A DNA stretch of 64,000 bases, taken from assembly GCA_964512485.1 (NCBI GenBank), contig CAZEHJ010000008.1:6663-70662 (forward strand), written 5' to 3'. Below the pieces are notes generated by a model that did not search any database, had not been told where the DNA came from, and saw nothing but the letters and a program-made list of their open reading frames with translations. Position 1 is the stretch's first letter; each line of letters begins with the position of its first letter. This document shows positions 16,898 to 26,900 of the stretch, one piece after another. The stretch is from CAZEHJ01 sp964512485. Lineage in GTDB: Bacteria; Bacteroidota; Rhodothermia; Rhodothermales; UBA10348. The position numbers and the translations under genes were made by a program.

Positions 16898-19552
16898 ATG
16901 ACATCATTTCGCCCGTTATCCACCCGGAATCTGTTCGCGTTTCTGTTCTCAATGTTGCTGTTGACCGCAACGACCCAGGCCCAGGAAACGCTGATTCCAG
17001 CCCATTTCGATTTCGAACCTGACGTCTCTCGTGATGCAGCCGTTCCTTCTCCAGAATCTTACCTCGGTTATGAGATCGGTGCCGAATACACCATCTATGC
17101 CGATGTGGTCTCCTACATCAAGGCGGTTGCGGCTGCTTCGGATCGGGTGACGATTAAGGAATACGGGCGCACCTATGAAAACAGACCGCTGTTTGCGCTC
17201 TTTATCACCTCCCCACAGAATCATGATCGACTGGACGATATCAGGCAGGCGAATCTTCGACTTTCAGATTCGGATCTGAGTGACTCGGATGCGCAGCAGA
17301 TTATCGCCGACAACCCGGTGATCACTTGGCTCAGCTACAACGTGCACGGAAACGAACCGTCCAGCACGGAAGCGGCTATGGAGGTCCTCTATCTTCTGGC
17401 ATCCGGCACTTCCGCCGAAATCGAACACCTGCTGGATGAATCCGTCGTGATCGTGGACCCAACCATCAATCCGGACGGTCGAGATCGTTATGTCTACTGG
17501 TACAAGTCCATGCAGGCCAATCAGCTTCGGACCAGTTCATCTGATGCCGAACACGTGGAGCCCTGGCCGGGTGGACGAACGAACCACTACTGGTTTGATC
17601 TGAATCGTGACTGGATGTGGCTGGTGCACCCGGAATCGCGCGGACGTATTGCTCTTTATCAAGAGTGGTTGCCCCAGGTTCACATGGACTACCATGAGCA
17701 GGGATTCAACAACAACTATTTCACGATGCCGGGCAAGGCACCCCGGAATCTGAATCTGCCCGACGACTATGAGAAGTGGGCTGACGTCTTTGGGCGCGCC
17801 AGCGGCGAAGCGCTGGCGCGCAATCAGGTGAACTATTTCACCCGCGAGTCCTTCGAGTTTTTCTATCCCGGATATGGGTCATCCTATCCGAGCGTCATGG
17901 GATCCATTGGAATGCTGTCTGAACAGGGTGGTCATAGCCGCGGTGGACGCGCCGTCGAAACGAATGACGGATACATTCTGACTCTTCGCCAGCGTGCTTT
18001 CGACCATTTTTCCACGTCCATGGCCGTGGCGAGGGCGTCCGTAGCCAATCGGCAAGAACTCCTTACCTATTTCCGCACGTTTTTTGATCCCTCCACAACC
18101 AACAATCAGGCGAGCGCCTACATCATTCCCGATGACGGCGGCAACGGATATGTGGGCGACGTCATCAAGCTGCTCCTGAGTCACAATATCGAAGTAGAAC
18201 GGGCGACGGAATCGTTCACGCTGGATGCCTATGACTACTGGGACGCGGCTTCGTCGAGGCAGACCTTCGCAGCCGGTTCCTACATCGTTCGCACCGATCA
18301 GGACAGACATGTCATGGTCAACACGCTCATGCAGCGCCAGATGGAAATTGAATCTCTGGACATGTATGACATGTCAACATGGTCCGTCCCACTCGCGTAC
18401 AACCTGACGGGTGCCGCGTGGACGGAAGCCTCCCTGCGGATAGCCACGGAAACTGTAACTGATTCGCCGGTTCGTGCCAGTGGCGTCACAGGAGCGAATG
18501 CAGAATATGGATACGTGATCGACTGGCGACAGCGCCACGCTCCGAAAGCACTCGGAATGCTCTGGGAGGCCGGTTACAACGTTCGCGCAGCCCGCAAGAC
18601 GTTTGGAGTCGGAGATCGTGACTTTTCCGTAGGCTCGATCATCGTTCTCAAAGGACGCAACCGTGATCTGAGTGAGCGAATTGAATCAGATATGGACCGA
18701 ATCGCCGATGAAGCAGGTGTTTCTGTCTACGGTTACGATGTGTCTCGCGTCGACCGCGGAATGGACCTGGCGTCGGCCAGCGCACGTGTGGTCGAGAAGC
18801 CTAATGTGGCTCTGATGATCGACTCACCGTTCTCTTCTGAAACGGCAGGCCAGCTCTGGTTCATGTTTGATCACTGGATCGAATACGGTGTAGATCGCAT
18901 TCGCGGAAGCTCGTTTCCGAGTCTCGACCTGGACAAATACGATGTATTGATTCTGCCGCCGGGCAACGCTTCATCCATGTTGGACAGTGTTCAGACCAAA
19001 CGCGTGACGGACTGGGTCCGCGGCGGTGGAACGTTGATCGGATCCGAGGGATCGGCATCCTTCCTGACCAAAGGGCGCAGTGGATTCACCAATGTGGAGC
19101 GAGCCTCCGCATCGACCGGCGATGAGAATAAGGACGAAGACAAGGACCCGATCGAAGACCGATTCTATACCCGATATGAAGATCGTTCCGACTCCTCGAA
19201 CGTCTCGCGGATCTCGGGTTCGGCATTCAGGGCTGTTCTCGATAATTCCCATCCTCTTGCGGCTGGTATGCCGGATCAGTTATACACCTTGAAGTTTGGC
19301 TCAGACGCGCTGATGCCGTCGGCATCGGTACAGACAGTCGGCTATTACGACAAGAACGCGGCAACGGTACTTGCTTCGGGAGCCGTTTCGGATGAGAACC
19401 GTGACAAGATTGCAGGAAAGATGTTTGCAGGCGTGCAGTCGATGGGTTCAGGAAAGGTTATTTTCCTTCTCGACAAAACGCAGTATCGCATGTTCTGGGT
19501 CGGTCCCAGCAGGCTGATCGTAAACGCAATTATGCTGATGCCAGGCATGTAA
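16898..19552 (+). CDS. Secreted M14-family zinc carboxypeptidase
   Basis: An 884-residue exported protein with a signal peptide ending in TTQAQ. The M14 metal site is visible as NVHGNEPSSTEA (H150 and E153) and a second histidine near residue 262 in PQVHMDYHEQG; a candidate catalytic glutamate is in MLSEQGGHSRGG near residue 343. After the peptidase domain (about residues 50-390) comes a long C-terminal part with a glutamine-amidotransferase-like stretch (YDVLILPPGNASSMLDS and VRGGGTLIGSEGS). This layout is common for large M14 proteins of Bacteroidota and relatives. No T9SS tail is evident, so the Sec route to the periplasm or another anchor is likely. Confidence 0.88.
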   Translation: MTSFRPLSTRNLFAFLFSMLLLTATTQAQETLIPAHFDFEPDVSRDAAVPSPESYLGYEIGAEYTIYADVVSYIKAVAAASDRVTIKEYGRTYENRPLFALFITSPQNHDRLDDIRQANLRLSDSDLSDSDAQQIIADNPVITWLSYNVHGNEPSSTEAAMEVLYLLASGTSAEIEHLLDESVVIVDPTINPDGRDRYVYWYKSMQANQLRTSSSDAEHVEPWPGGRTNHYWFDLNRDWMWLVHPESRGRIALYQEWLPQVHMDYHEQGFNNNYFTMPGKAPRNLNLPDDYEKWADVFGRASGEALARNQVNYFTRESFEFFYPGYGSSYPSVMGSIGMLSEQGGHSRGGRAVETNDGYILTLRQRAFDHFSTSMAVARASVANRQELLTYFRTFFDPSTTNNQASAYIIPDDGGNGYVGDVIKLLLSHNIEVERATESFTLDAYDYWDAASSRQTFAAGSYIVRTDQDRHVMVNTLMQRQMEIESLDMYDMSTWSVPLAYNLTGAAWTEASLRIATETVTDSPVRASGVTGANAEYGYVIDWRQRHAPKALGMLWEAGYNVRAARKTFGVGDRDFSVGSIIVLKGRNRDLSERIESDMDRIADEAGVSVYGYDVSRVDRGMDLASASARVVEKPNVALMIDSPFSSETAGQLWFMFDHWIEYGVDRIRGSSFPSLDLDKYDVLILPPGNASSMLDSVQTKRVTDWVRGGGTLIGSEGSASFLTKGRSGFTNVERASASTGDENKDEDKDPIEDRFYTRYEDRSDSSNVSRISGSAFRAVLDNSHPLAAGMPDQLYTLKFGSDALMPSASVQTVGYYDKNAATVLASGAVSDENRDKIAGKMFAGVQSMGSGKVIFLLDKTQYRMFWVGPSRLIVNAIMLMPGM

Positions 19553-19554
19553 TC

Positions 19555-19700
19555 GACACGCTGAAAGTGGCACGCTGAAANNNNNNNNNNNNNNNNNNNN
19601 NNNNNNNNNNNNNNNNNNNNNNNNNNNNNNNNNNNNNNNNNNNNNNNNNNNNNNNNNNNNNNNNNNNNNNNNNNNNNNNNAAAATGTGGCACACCGAATG
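19555..19700. repeat. Assembly gap (100 N) flanked by a 14-bp tandem repeat
   Basis: Bases 19581-19680 are N. On the left are a partial and a full copy of gtggcacgctgaaa (19555-19566 and 19567-19580); on the right the sequence resumes with a related gtggcacaccgaa (from 19686). The gap is therefore probably a collapsed short tandem repeat between the M14 peptidase and ftsX. Its true length is unknown because exactly 100 N is a scaffolding convention. Confidence 0.75.
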
Positions 19701-19741
19701 CGGTGCAGTGCGGTCGGCTCGGAATAACTGAAACACCAGAT

Positions 19742-20617
19742 ATGATTCCATACCCGGTCAAAGAAGGATTTGCAGGATTCAAGCGGGCGACATTTTCGTC
19801 CGTTGCGGCAACGAGTGCCATGACCGTAGCTCTGGTTCTGGTTGGCCTTTTTACCATCGTGACCTGGAGGGCGCAAAGCGTTTCCGAGTGGCTCAAGCAG
19901 CGTGTAGGAGAGGTTGAGATTTTTCTGGAAGACACGACTCCGGAGATCGCCGCCTCTCTGCATCTGAGGGCGCAGACCATGCCAGGCGTAGAGGAAGCGG
20001 CGTTTGTTTCGAAAGAGGAAGCTCAGGCGATTTTCCGATCTGAATTCGGCGAGGAAGCGGAAGTGTTTTTCGACGAAGCATTCTTGCCTGCTTCGATTCG
20101 CGTGAGCGTCGAGCCTGCCTACATCAACACCGACAGCCTGAACGGGCTGGTGGCGGAGTTCTCGTCCTGGAATCGGGTTGAGGAAGTTCTTTACAATCGC
20201 CCGTTGCTTGCCAAGGTGCAGGGAAACCTTCGCCTGTTGACGATGATCGGTTCATCAATCGGACTCCTCGTCCTGTTCGCGTCAATTTTCCTCGTGGCGA
20301 ACACGATCCGTTTGGCCATCTATTCGAGGCGCTTGATGATCCGTACGATGAAACTGGTGGGCGCGACGGATTCGTTCGTTCGCATGCCTTTTGTTGTAGA
20401 AGGCATCATTCAAGGGGTGCTTTCGGCGGTCCTTGCGCTGTTCATACTCTGGGTTCTACAGGTCGTCATGAACGCCTACGTGCCTGGCCTGGTGGTCACC
20501 AGTTTTCTCGTGATGATGGCATTTTCAGGATCCCTGGTCGTAGCCGGATTCCTGTTGGGCTGGATCGGTTCAGAGAGCGCCGTCCGACGTTTCCTGAAGA
20601 ACATTTCGCTTCATTGA
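19742..20617 (+). CDS. ftsX: Cell-division ABC transporter permease FtsX
   Basis: FtsX with the ATPase FtsE controls peptidoglycan hydrolases at the division septum. The 291 residues contain an N-terminal membrane helix (TSAMTVALVLVGLFTIVTW), a periplasmic domain with LEDTTPEI and VSKEEAQAIFRSEFGEEAEV, and three C-terminal helices with IFLVANTIRLAIYSRRLMIRTMKLVGAT, a family signature. The ATG at 19742 (MIPYPVKEGFAGFKRATFSS) is the start that matches the family. FtsE is not next to it here; the upstream neighbour is the peptidase and the gap, as often in Bacteroidota where the two genes are separated. Confidence 0.93.
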   Translation: MIPYPVKEGFAGFKRATFSSVAATSAMTVALVLVGLFTIVTWRAQSVSEWLKQRVGEVEIFLEDTTPEIAASLHLRAQTMPGVEEAAFVSKEEAQAIFRSEFGEEAEVFFDEAFLPASIRVSVEPAYINTDSLNGLVAEFSSWNRVEEVLYNRPLLAKVQGNLRLLTMIGSSIGLLVLFASIFLVANTIRLAIYSRRLMIRTMKLVGATDSFVRMPFVVEGIIQGVLSAVLALFILWVLQVVMNAYVPGLVVTSFLVMMAFSGSLVVAGFLLGWIGSESAVRRFLKNISLH

Positions 20618-20627
20618 AAACGAGTTT

Positions 20628-20650
20628 TTAAACCGGAGTAAACGGTTTAA
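20628..20650. promoter_or_regulatory. Inverted repeat TTAAACCG-N7-CGGTTTAA before the copper efflux operon
   Basis: Perfect 8-bp arms (20628-20635 and 20643-20650) separated by seven bases lie between the ftsX stop and the GTG start of the first efflux gene, ten bases before that start. The site could be an operator for a metal-responsive regulator or the stem of an ftsX terminator; the absence of a following T-run makes the operator reading slightly better. No regulator gene is adjacent. Confidence 0.45.
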
Positions 20651-20659
20651 ATTGGTGGC

Positions 20660-21067
20660 GTGAAGCCATTTCGCCTCATAATATTGCTGTCGCTGCTATC
20701 GTATGCAACGACTCTAACAGCATCGGCGATGTCCGGAGGACATCACGTATCGGGAGAACTAGTCTCTGGTCACCAGACAGAGCATACGCAGGATGGGCTG
20801 GCCAACATGGACTGCCAGGATTCTCATTGTCCAGCATGTCTTGCGTCTGAATCGATGGACATTTCCTGTGCCGATTGTTTCATGATGCAAGGCCCTTCGA
20901 ATCCACTTCAATCGGTGTTTCGCGCGCAGATTGAACGACTATCTGTTCAGAGATCGGTGTCCGAATTCGGCGTTGATCCCCCCCCCGGGCCGGAAGTAAG
21001 GCACCAGTCCAAACGTGACTCATGGCTGGCTACGTGGCAGGAAAAGCCACTCGTCCTGAGACTGTGA
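20660..21067 (+). CDS. Small His/Cys-rich secreted protein, first gene of copper efflux operon
   Basis: A 135-residue protein starting at GTG (20660) with a signal peptide (MKPFRLIILLSLLSYATTL ending in ASA). The mature part is rich in potential metal ligands: GHHVSGELVSGHQTEHTQ, then CQDSHCPACLASESM and CADCFMM with five cysteines in CxxxxC, CxxC and CxxC spacing. It resembles the DUF2946-like small proteins seen beside copper systems, but I would not assign it firmly. It lies twelve bases before the open frame of the TolC gene, so it belongs to the cus-type operon and could act as a periplasmic metal binder; that role is inference. Confidence 0.7.
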   Translation: MKPFRLIILLSLLSYATTLTASAMSGGHHVSGELVSGHQTEHTQDGLANMDCQDSHCPACLASESMDISCADCFMMQGPSNPLQSVFRAQIERLSVQRSVSEFGVDPPPGPEVRHQSKRDSWLATWQEKPLVLRL

Positions 21068-21148
21068 TAGAATGAACTAATGCGCTCTTCAGGCGCAGGT
21101 CCCACAGCCAATCGGCTTTTCAGTTCATTTTTGACCTCGAACAATTCC

Positions 21149-22528
21149 ATGTTCAGACATCTAAGCATGCCGGCTATCGTGCCGGTGATCCTGCTGGCGA
21201 CTCTTCTGCTTGCTCCTTCCGTTGCTGGCCAACCGTATCCCCCAGATATTCAGCGATTGAATTCCCAGGCGCCGCCATCCCGCAAAGTGGACATCCGTGC
21301 CGTTCGCACACCGTCTGCGGACTCTCTCGTGATAACATCGCCCGAGCAGCTGATTGTCGATGTACTTCGGTATAACAACTCGGTAAGGGCAATTGGCACG
21401 AAAGCGCAGGCTGCGGCTACCCGCATCGAATACGTTGGTGCGACGCCAGATCCGTCTCTTATGATTGCGGCTCAGCCAATGCCGGTTTACACAGCCAGAG
21501 GCAAGCAGGTCTCACAGGTTCGTCTCGAACAAATGATCCCGATGGGAGGCAAGAGGCGGCTAAGCGAGGAGTTGGCTGGTCTTGAATCTGAAATGGGGTA
21601 CGATGATGCCCGAATAAAGGCTGCTGCAACGATTCTCGAAGCTCAGTTGGCCTTTCTCGAGATCCAGCGACAAACGAGACATCGAGATTTGTTACTGCTC
21701 TTCAAGAATAAGCTCAGTCAGTACGAGCAGATCGCGCTCCAGAAGTATGAGGTCGGAGCGGGCCCCCAGCAGGACGTGTTGAAAGTTCAATTGGAGCGTT
21801 CACGCCTCGAGCAACGCTCGATGGAGATTGCTCGGATGATCCGGGTTCAGGAGCTGTTTCTCGAAAGGGTTCTCGAACACCCGGTGATTGTCAAAATGAT
21901 CGAAGAGCATGCGGATCCACATCTTCCCGATCGGTCGATGATTGATTCACGCGCAGATCTACAGAAACTTGAAAAAGAACAGGAGCGGTTTGGCGTGCGC
22001 CGTAGTCTTCTCAAAGCGTATGACCGACCCGATGTGGGAGCCAGCATTACGTGGATTTCCATTGCTGACGCAAAGGTACCGGCCAATTCGGACGGACGCG
22101 ATGCTCTTGCCGTGGGTCTCATGGTTCGGCTTCCGATTGGCAGACGAGCAAATAAGGCCCGTCTGGAAGAGCTCGAGCTTTTGGAGCGGCACAATGAGGA
22201 AAAATTGGTTTCGCTACGCGCCTCCATCGATGCCATGATTCGGGATCAGTTGGACAGGATCAGTCAGGACGAAGCGAAGATTCACCATCTGAAATACTCC
22301 TTGCTTCTCGAAGTGAACACGCTCCTCGAAGCTTCGCTGGCCGCGTATCAAAACGGAGCGATGGATTTTCTGAATCTCCTTGATTCAGAACGCATGAGAT
22401 TCCAGATCGAGCAAGAGCACATCGATTTGACCTTTCGAATCAAGACCAGTCAACGGACACTTTTGCGGATTTCCGGGAGACTTGATGCCCAAATAAAATC
22501 CGAACAACAACTGGGAGTAAGACCATGA
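21149..22528 (+). CDS. TolC-family outer-membrane efflux protein (CusC-like)
   Basis: Outer-membrane channel of a three-part efflux pump. The ATG at 21149 gives a signal peptide (MFRHLSMPAIVPVILLATLL ending in VAGQ) and 459 residues. The long helical repeats of the family are visible as two coiled stretches, for example KAQAAATRIEYVGATPDPSL and, late, LEASLAAYQNGAMDFLNLLDSERMR, the latter being a typical OEP signature. The frame opens at 21080, but the upstream part lacks a signal and is probably leader. Its stop overlaps the next start by four bases (ATGA), so it is coupled to the adaptor gene. Confidence 0.9.
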   Translation: MFRHLSMPAIVPVILLATLLLAPSVAGQPYPPDIQRLNSQAPPSRKVDIRAVRTPSADSLVITSPEQLIVDVLRYNNSVRAIGTKAQAAATRIEYVGATPDPSLMIAAQPMPVYTARGKQVSQVRLEQMIPMGGKRRLSEELAGLESEMGYDDARIKAAATILEAQLAFLEIQRQTRHRDLLLLFKNKLSQYEQIALQKYEVGAGPQQDVLKVQLERSRLEQRSMEIARMIRVQELFLERVLEHPVIVKMIEEHADPHLPDRSMIDSRADLQKLEKEQERFGVRRSLLKAYDRPDVGASITWISIADAKVPANSDGRDALAVGLMVRLPIGRRANKARLEELELLERHNEEKLVSLRASIDAMIRDQLDRISQDEAKIHHLKYSLLLEVNTLLEASLAAYQNGAMDFLNLLDSERMRFQIEQEHIDLTFRIKTSQRTLLRISGRLDAQIKSEQQLGVRP

Positions 22529-23934
22529 ATGCTAAAAACGTAATCGTCGGGTCTGTATTGATCATCGCCGCGCTGGCAGTTGGGATCCTCATCGGAATTC
22601 GAATGGATTCTTCAGTTGCCGCCGATCAGAATTTCGAGACAAGCGAACAGAACGATGCATCCAGTTCGGAAGGCGCGATACTCTACTGGAAGGCTCCCAT
22701 GAACCCAACGGAGATCTACGATGCGCCCGGAAAATCACGGATGGGCATGGATCTAGTGCCGGTATACGAAGGGGAGGGAAAAAATGCACCGGCTGGACAG
22801 GTCACAATCAGTCCCACAGTCTCCCAGAACATGGGTGTTCGATACGCCAAAGCTGAACGGACGGATCTATTCAGGTCCATTCGAACCGTTGGGGAAGTCA
22901 TGGTGGATGAGGAGCGGGTTTTTCAAGTTAACTCGCGAATATCCGGTTGGGTTGAAAAGCTGTACGTCGGATTCAATGGCGCGCCAGTTGAAGAAGGGCA
23001 ACCACTGCTGGAAATCTATTCTCCGGAACTCGTCTCCACGCAGCAGGAATACCTGCTGGCTCGTGGACATCTGGCTCAAGTGAAAAGCGACGGTGATGAG
23101 AACGCAATCGCAAACGCCCGAAGGTTACTGGATGCCGCACTGACCAGATTGGCGAATTGGGAGATTCCCGATGACGTAATCGAAGCGATTCAGCAGTCGG
23201 GTGAGGTACAGCGAACCGTCCTGCTTCGCTCGCCGGTTACGGGTGTCGTGCTTGCAAAAGACGTCATCGAAGGCGCTCACATCGAAAAAGGAACCGATCT
23301 GTACAATATCGCGGATCTAAGAAGTGTCTGGGTTCACGCGAGTTTTTATGACAACGAGTTGCCCTGGATTAGCGAAGGACAGAAAGCGGATGTGGAACTC
23401 AGCTATCTGCCAGGAACGACCTACCAGGGAGAAGTCTCCTACGTCTATCCGTTCCTGCGTGAACGCGCTAGAGACGTTCACGTCCGGATAATCGTGGAAA
23501 ACGAGAGTCTTGAAATAAAGCCGGGAATGTACGCGAATGTGGAACTGGCTGGACGTCGTTTGGAAGACATCGTGGTTGTGCCAACTCAAGCCATTATTCG
23601 ATCGGGCGAACGAAGCCTAGTTTTCGTCGCCGACGGCGAAGGCAGATTTGATCCTCGAGAAGTGCTACTTGGCGCTGAGGGAGGAGATGGCAATGAGTTG
23701 GTTCATGTTATCTCCGGCCTCGAAGAAGGAGAACGGATCGTCGTCTCGGCGCAATTTCTGATTGATTCGGAGAGCAGACTCCAGGAAGCGATTCAGAAAA
23801 TGCGATCAGTATCTGAATCAGAGGAGATGCCAGGCATGGATATGGACTCAGATGACGGAAATATGTCCGACATGGATATGGAGTCCATGGAGAGTGAATC
23901 GTCGAAGCAAGAACTGTCGCGGGAGGGGCACTAG
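22525..23934 (+). CDS. cusB: RND efflux periplasmic adaptor with heavy-metal-binding domain (CusB-like)
   Basis: Membrane fusion protein linking the RND pump to TolC. After an N-terminal membrane anchor (VGSVLIIAALAVGILIGIRM) there is a heavy-metal-binding domain, ILYWKAPMNPTEIYDAPGKS followed by RMGMDLVPVYEG, the form found in copper/silver CusB proteins. The lipoyl/hairpin and beta-barrel parts follow (SRISGWVEKLYVGFNGAPVE and GVVLAKDVIEGAHIEKGTDL). The C-terminal 40 residues are unusually rich in Met and Asp (MPGMDMDSDD and MSDMDMESMES), suggesting an extra copper site. The substrate assignment rests on the metal domain and on the neighbouring pump. Confidence 0.92.
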   Translation: MNAKNVIVGSVLIIAALAVGILIGIRMDSSVAADQNFETSEQNDASSSEGAILYWKAPMNPTEIYDAPGKSRMGMDLVPVYEGEGKNAPAGQVTISPTVSQNMGVRYAKAERTDLFRSIRTVGEVMVDEERVFQVNSRISGWVEKLYVGFNGAPVEEGQPLLEIYSPELVSTQQEYLLARGHLAQVKSDGDENAIANARRLLDAALTRLANWEIPDDVIEAIQQSGEVQRTVLLRSPVTGVVLAKDVIEGAHIEKGTDLYNIADLRSVWVHASFYDNELPWISEGQKADVELSYLPGTTYQGEVSYVYPFLRERARDVHVRIIVENESLEIKPGMYANVELAGRRLEDIVVVPTQAIIRSGERSLVFVADGEGRFDPREVLLGAEGGDGNELVHVISGLEEGERIVVSAQFLIDSESRLQEAIQKMRSVSESEEMPGMDMDSDDGNMSDMDMESMESESSKQELSREGH

Positions 23935-23937
23935 GCC

Positions 23938-26900
23938 ATGCTGAATAGAATCATAGAGATCTCCGTTCGAAACCGGGTCCTCGTCCTGATCATTACGGTC
24001 ATCACCGCAATTGCGGGATTGATCGCAATTCAGAGAACGCCGATAGACGCTATTCCCGATCTGTCCGATGTGCAGGTCATCATTTTCACCGAATACCCGG
24101 GCCAGGCGCCTCAGGTAGTAGAGGATCAGGTAACCTACCCGCTGACCTCCGCCATGCTATCCGTACCGTTTGCCAAATCGGTTCGAGGATACTCGTTTTT
24201 CGGCCTCTCGTTCGTGTACATCATTTTTGAGGATGACACGGACATGTACTGGGCTCGAAGTCGGGTTCTGGAATACCTCAATTACGTAGCGGGCAGACTT
24301 CCGACCGGCATCACCCCGACGCTGGGTCCCGATGCTACGGGAGTCGGGTGGGTATACGAGTACGTCCTCGATGGGGGAGATGAGGTCGATCTTCAGGAAT
24401 TACGCTCCATACAAGACTGGTTTCTGCGATACGAGTTGATGAGTGTACCGGGAGTCGCGGAGGTAGCATCCATTGGCGGATATGTCAAGCAATACCAGGT
24501 TGAAGTCGATCCAAACCGATTGCTGGGATACAATATTCCCCTTTCCAAGGTGAAAAACGCGCTCAAGCGGTCCAACGCCGATGTCGGTGGTCGATTGGTT
24601 GAAATGGGCGAAACCGAATTCATGGTCCGTGGACTCGGATACATCAAATCCGTCGAGGACATCCGAAACATTGCGGTGGATGTGGATGAAAATGGAACGC
24701 CGATACTGATCAGGAATCTGGGCAACGTTCACCTCGGTCCGGAATTGAGGCGGGGGCTTGTGGAATGGAACGGTGAAGGTGAAGCTGTCGCTGGAATCGT
24801 CGTCATGCGTTACGGAGAAAATGCACTGTCCACCATTGAAGGAGTGAAACAGAAGCTGGAGGAATTACAGGCAGGTCTCCCCGAAGGAGTTACCATAAAA
24901 ACCGGATACGACCGGTCGGGATTGATCGAAAGAGCGATCGACAACCTCAAAAACAAGTTGTTCGAGGAAAGTTTGATCGTAGCGTTGATCACGATCATTT
25001 TCCTGCTCCATTTCAGGAGCGCGTTCGTCGCCATTTTCACCCTGCCGATGGGCATCATCATCGCCTTTTTGATCATGCAGGCGCAGGGATTGAACGCCAA
25101 CATCATGTCACTCTCAGGCATCGCCATCGCAATTGGAGCGATGGTTGACGCGGCCATTGTCATGATCGAGAACATGCATAAACATCTCGAAATGGATCAG
25201 GGGAAAAAGGACCACTGGCAAATTGTAATCGATGCTTCGAAGGAAGTTGGCCCGGCTCTCTTCTACTCGTTGATGATCGTAACGCTCTCTTTCTTGCCGG
25301 TATTCACCCTCGAGGCGCAGGAAGGACGGCTGTTTAAGCCACTGGCTTTCACAAAAACCTATGCAATGGCGGCTTCAGCTTTGTTGGCAATCACGGTTGT
25401 GCCGGTGCTGATGGGTTACCTCATTCGAGGAAATATTTTGCCCGAACAGAAGAATCCTATCAACAGGATTCTTCAGAAGATCTACCATCCGTTCATCCAT
25501 GGTGTATTGCGATTCAAATGGATGACCGTTTTTGCGGCGGCCCTTCTTTTGGCAGCGACGGCCTGGCCCATCTCGAGACTCGGCTCAGAGTTTATGCCGC
25601 CTCTCAATGAGGGAGACATCCTGTACATGCCCACGACTGATCCTGGGTTGAGCGTAACCAAGGCGCGCGAACTGGTCCAACAAACAGATCGCATCATCAT
25701 GAGCTTTCCGGAAGTGCATCACGTTCTTGGAAAGGTTGGAAGGGCGGAAACCGCAACTGATCCAGCTCCCCTGTCGATGCTCGAGTCAATAATCATGTTA
25801 AAGCCAGAATCTGAGTGGCGTGACGGTATGACGGTCGATAGACTGATCGATGAACTGGATGCCGCGATTCAGTTTCCAGGTTTGACCAACGCATGGACCA
25901 TGCCGATCAAAACCCGAATTGATATGCTGTCGACGGGCATCAAGACCCCGATAGGTATCAAGGTTATGGGACCGGATCTGGAGGTACTCGCCAGTCTGGG
26001 CTCAGAAATTGCGGCTAGTCTTCAAAACGTTCGCGGTACCGTCAGCGCGTTTTCCGACAAAACGGTTGGAGGTCATTTTCTGGATTGGGAGATCGATCGA
26101 CTTGAAGCTGCGCGCTACGGGCTCACTGTCGGAGATATACAGGATGTCATCATGTCTGCTATCGGAGGAATGAACGTAACTCACACGGTGGAAGGGCTGG
26201 AACGCTATCCCGTCAACGTGCGATACTCCAGGGAGACACGAGACAACCTGTCTTCTCTTGAGCGAGTCCTGATTCCAACTCCTCTCGGTACCCAGATTCC
26301 ACTCAATTATGTTGCTCGAATGACCCTGAATCAGGGCCCGCCCGTAATCAAGAGCGAGAACGCCAGGCGAACTGCCTGGGTTTATGTGGATATTCGGGAC
26401 ATTGATGTCGGCACCTACGTGGCCAACGCAAAAGACGTGGTCGGCGACACAATTGAGCTCCCGGAAGGGTATTCCCTGATTTGGAGCGGACAGTATGAGT
26501 ACATGGAAAGGGCCCAGAAGCGACTCATGATCGTGATTCCAGTAACCTTGTTCGTGATTCTGCTACTCCTGTTTTTCAATTTTCGCTCTGTGCCTGAAAG
26601 TTTATTGGTCATGATGTCACTGCCATTCTCTCTGGTCGGGGGCATCTGGCTGATATATTTGCTCAACTTCAACCTCAGCGTAGCTGTGGGAGTCGGGTTT
26701 ATCGCGTTGGCCGGAGTGGCGGCTGAAATAGGAATCATCATGTTCACCTATCTGGATCACGCTTACCATGATGGAGTGAAGCGAGGCGAAATGAATTCGC
26801 TTTCAGATCTGAGGAAGGCGGTTTACAAAGGCACTGCTTTGCGCATTCGGCCCATCATGATGACCGTTCTCGCGATTACGGCCGGTTTGCTGCCCATTCT

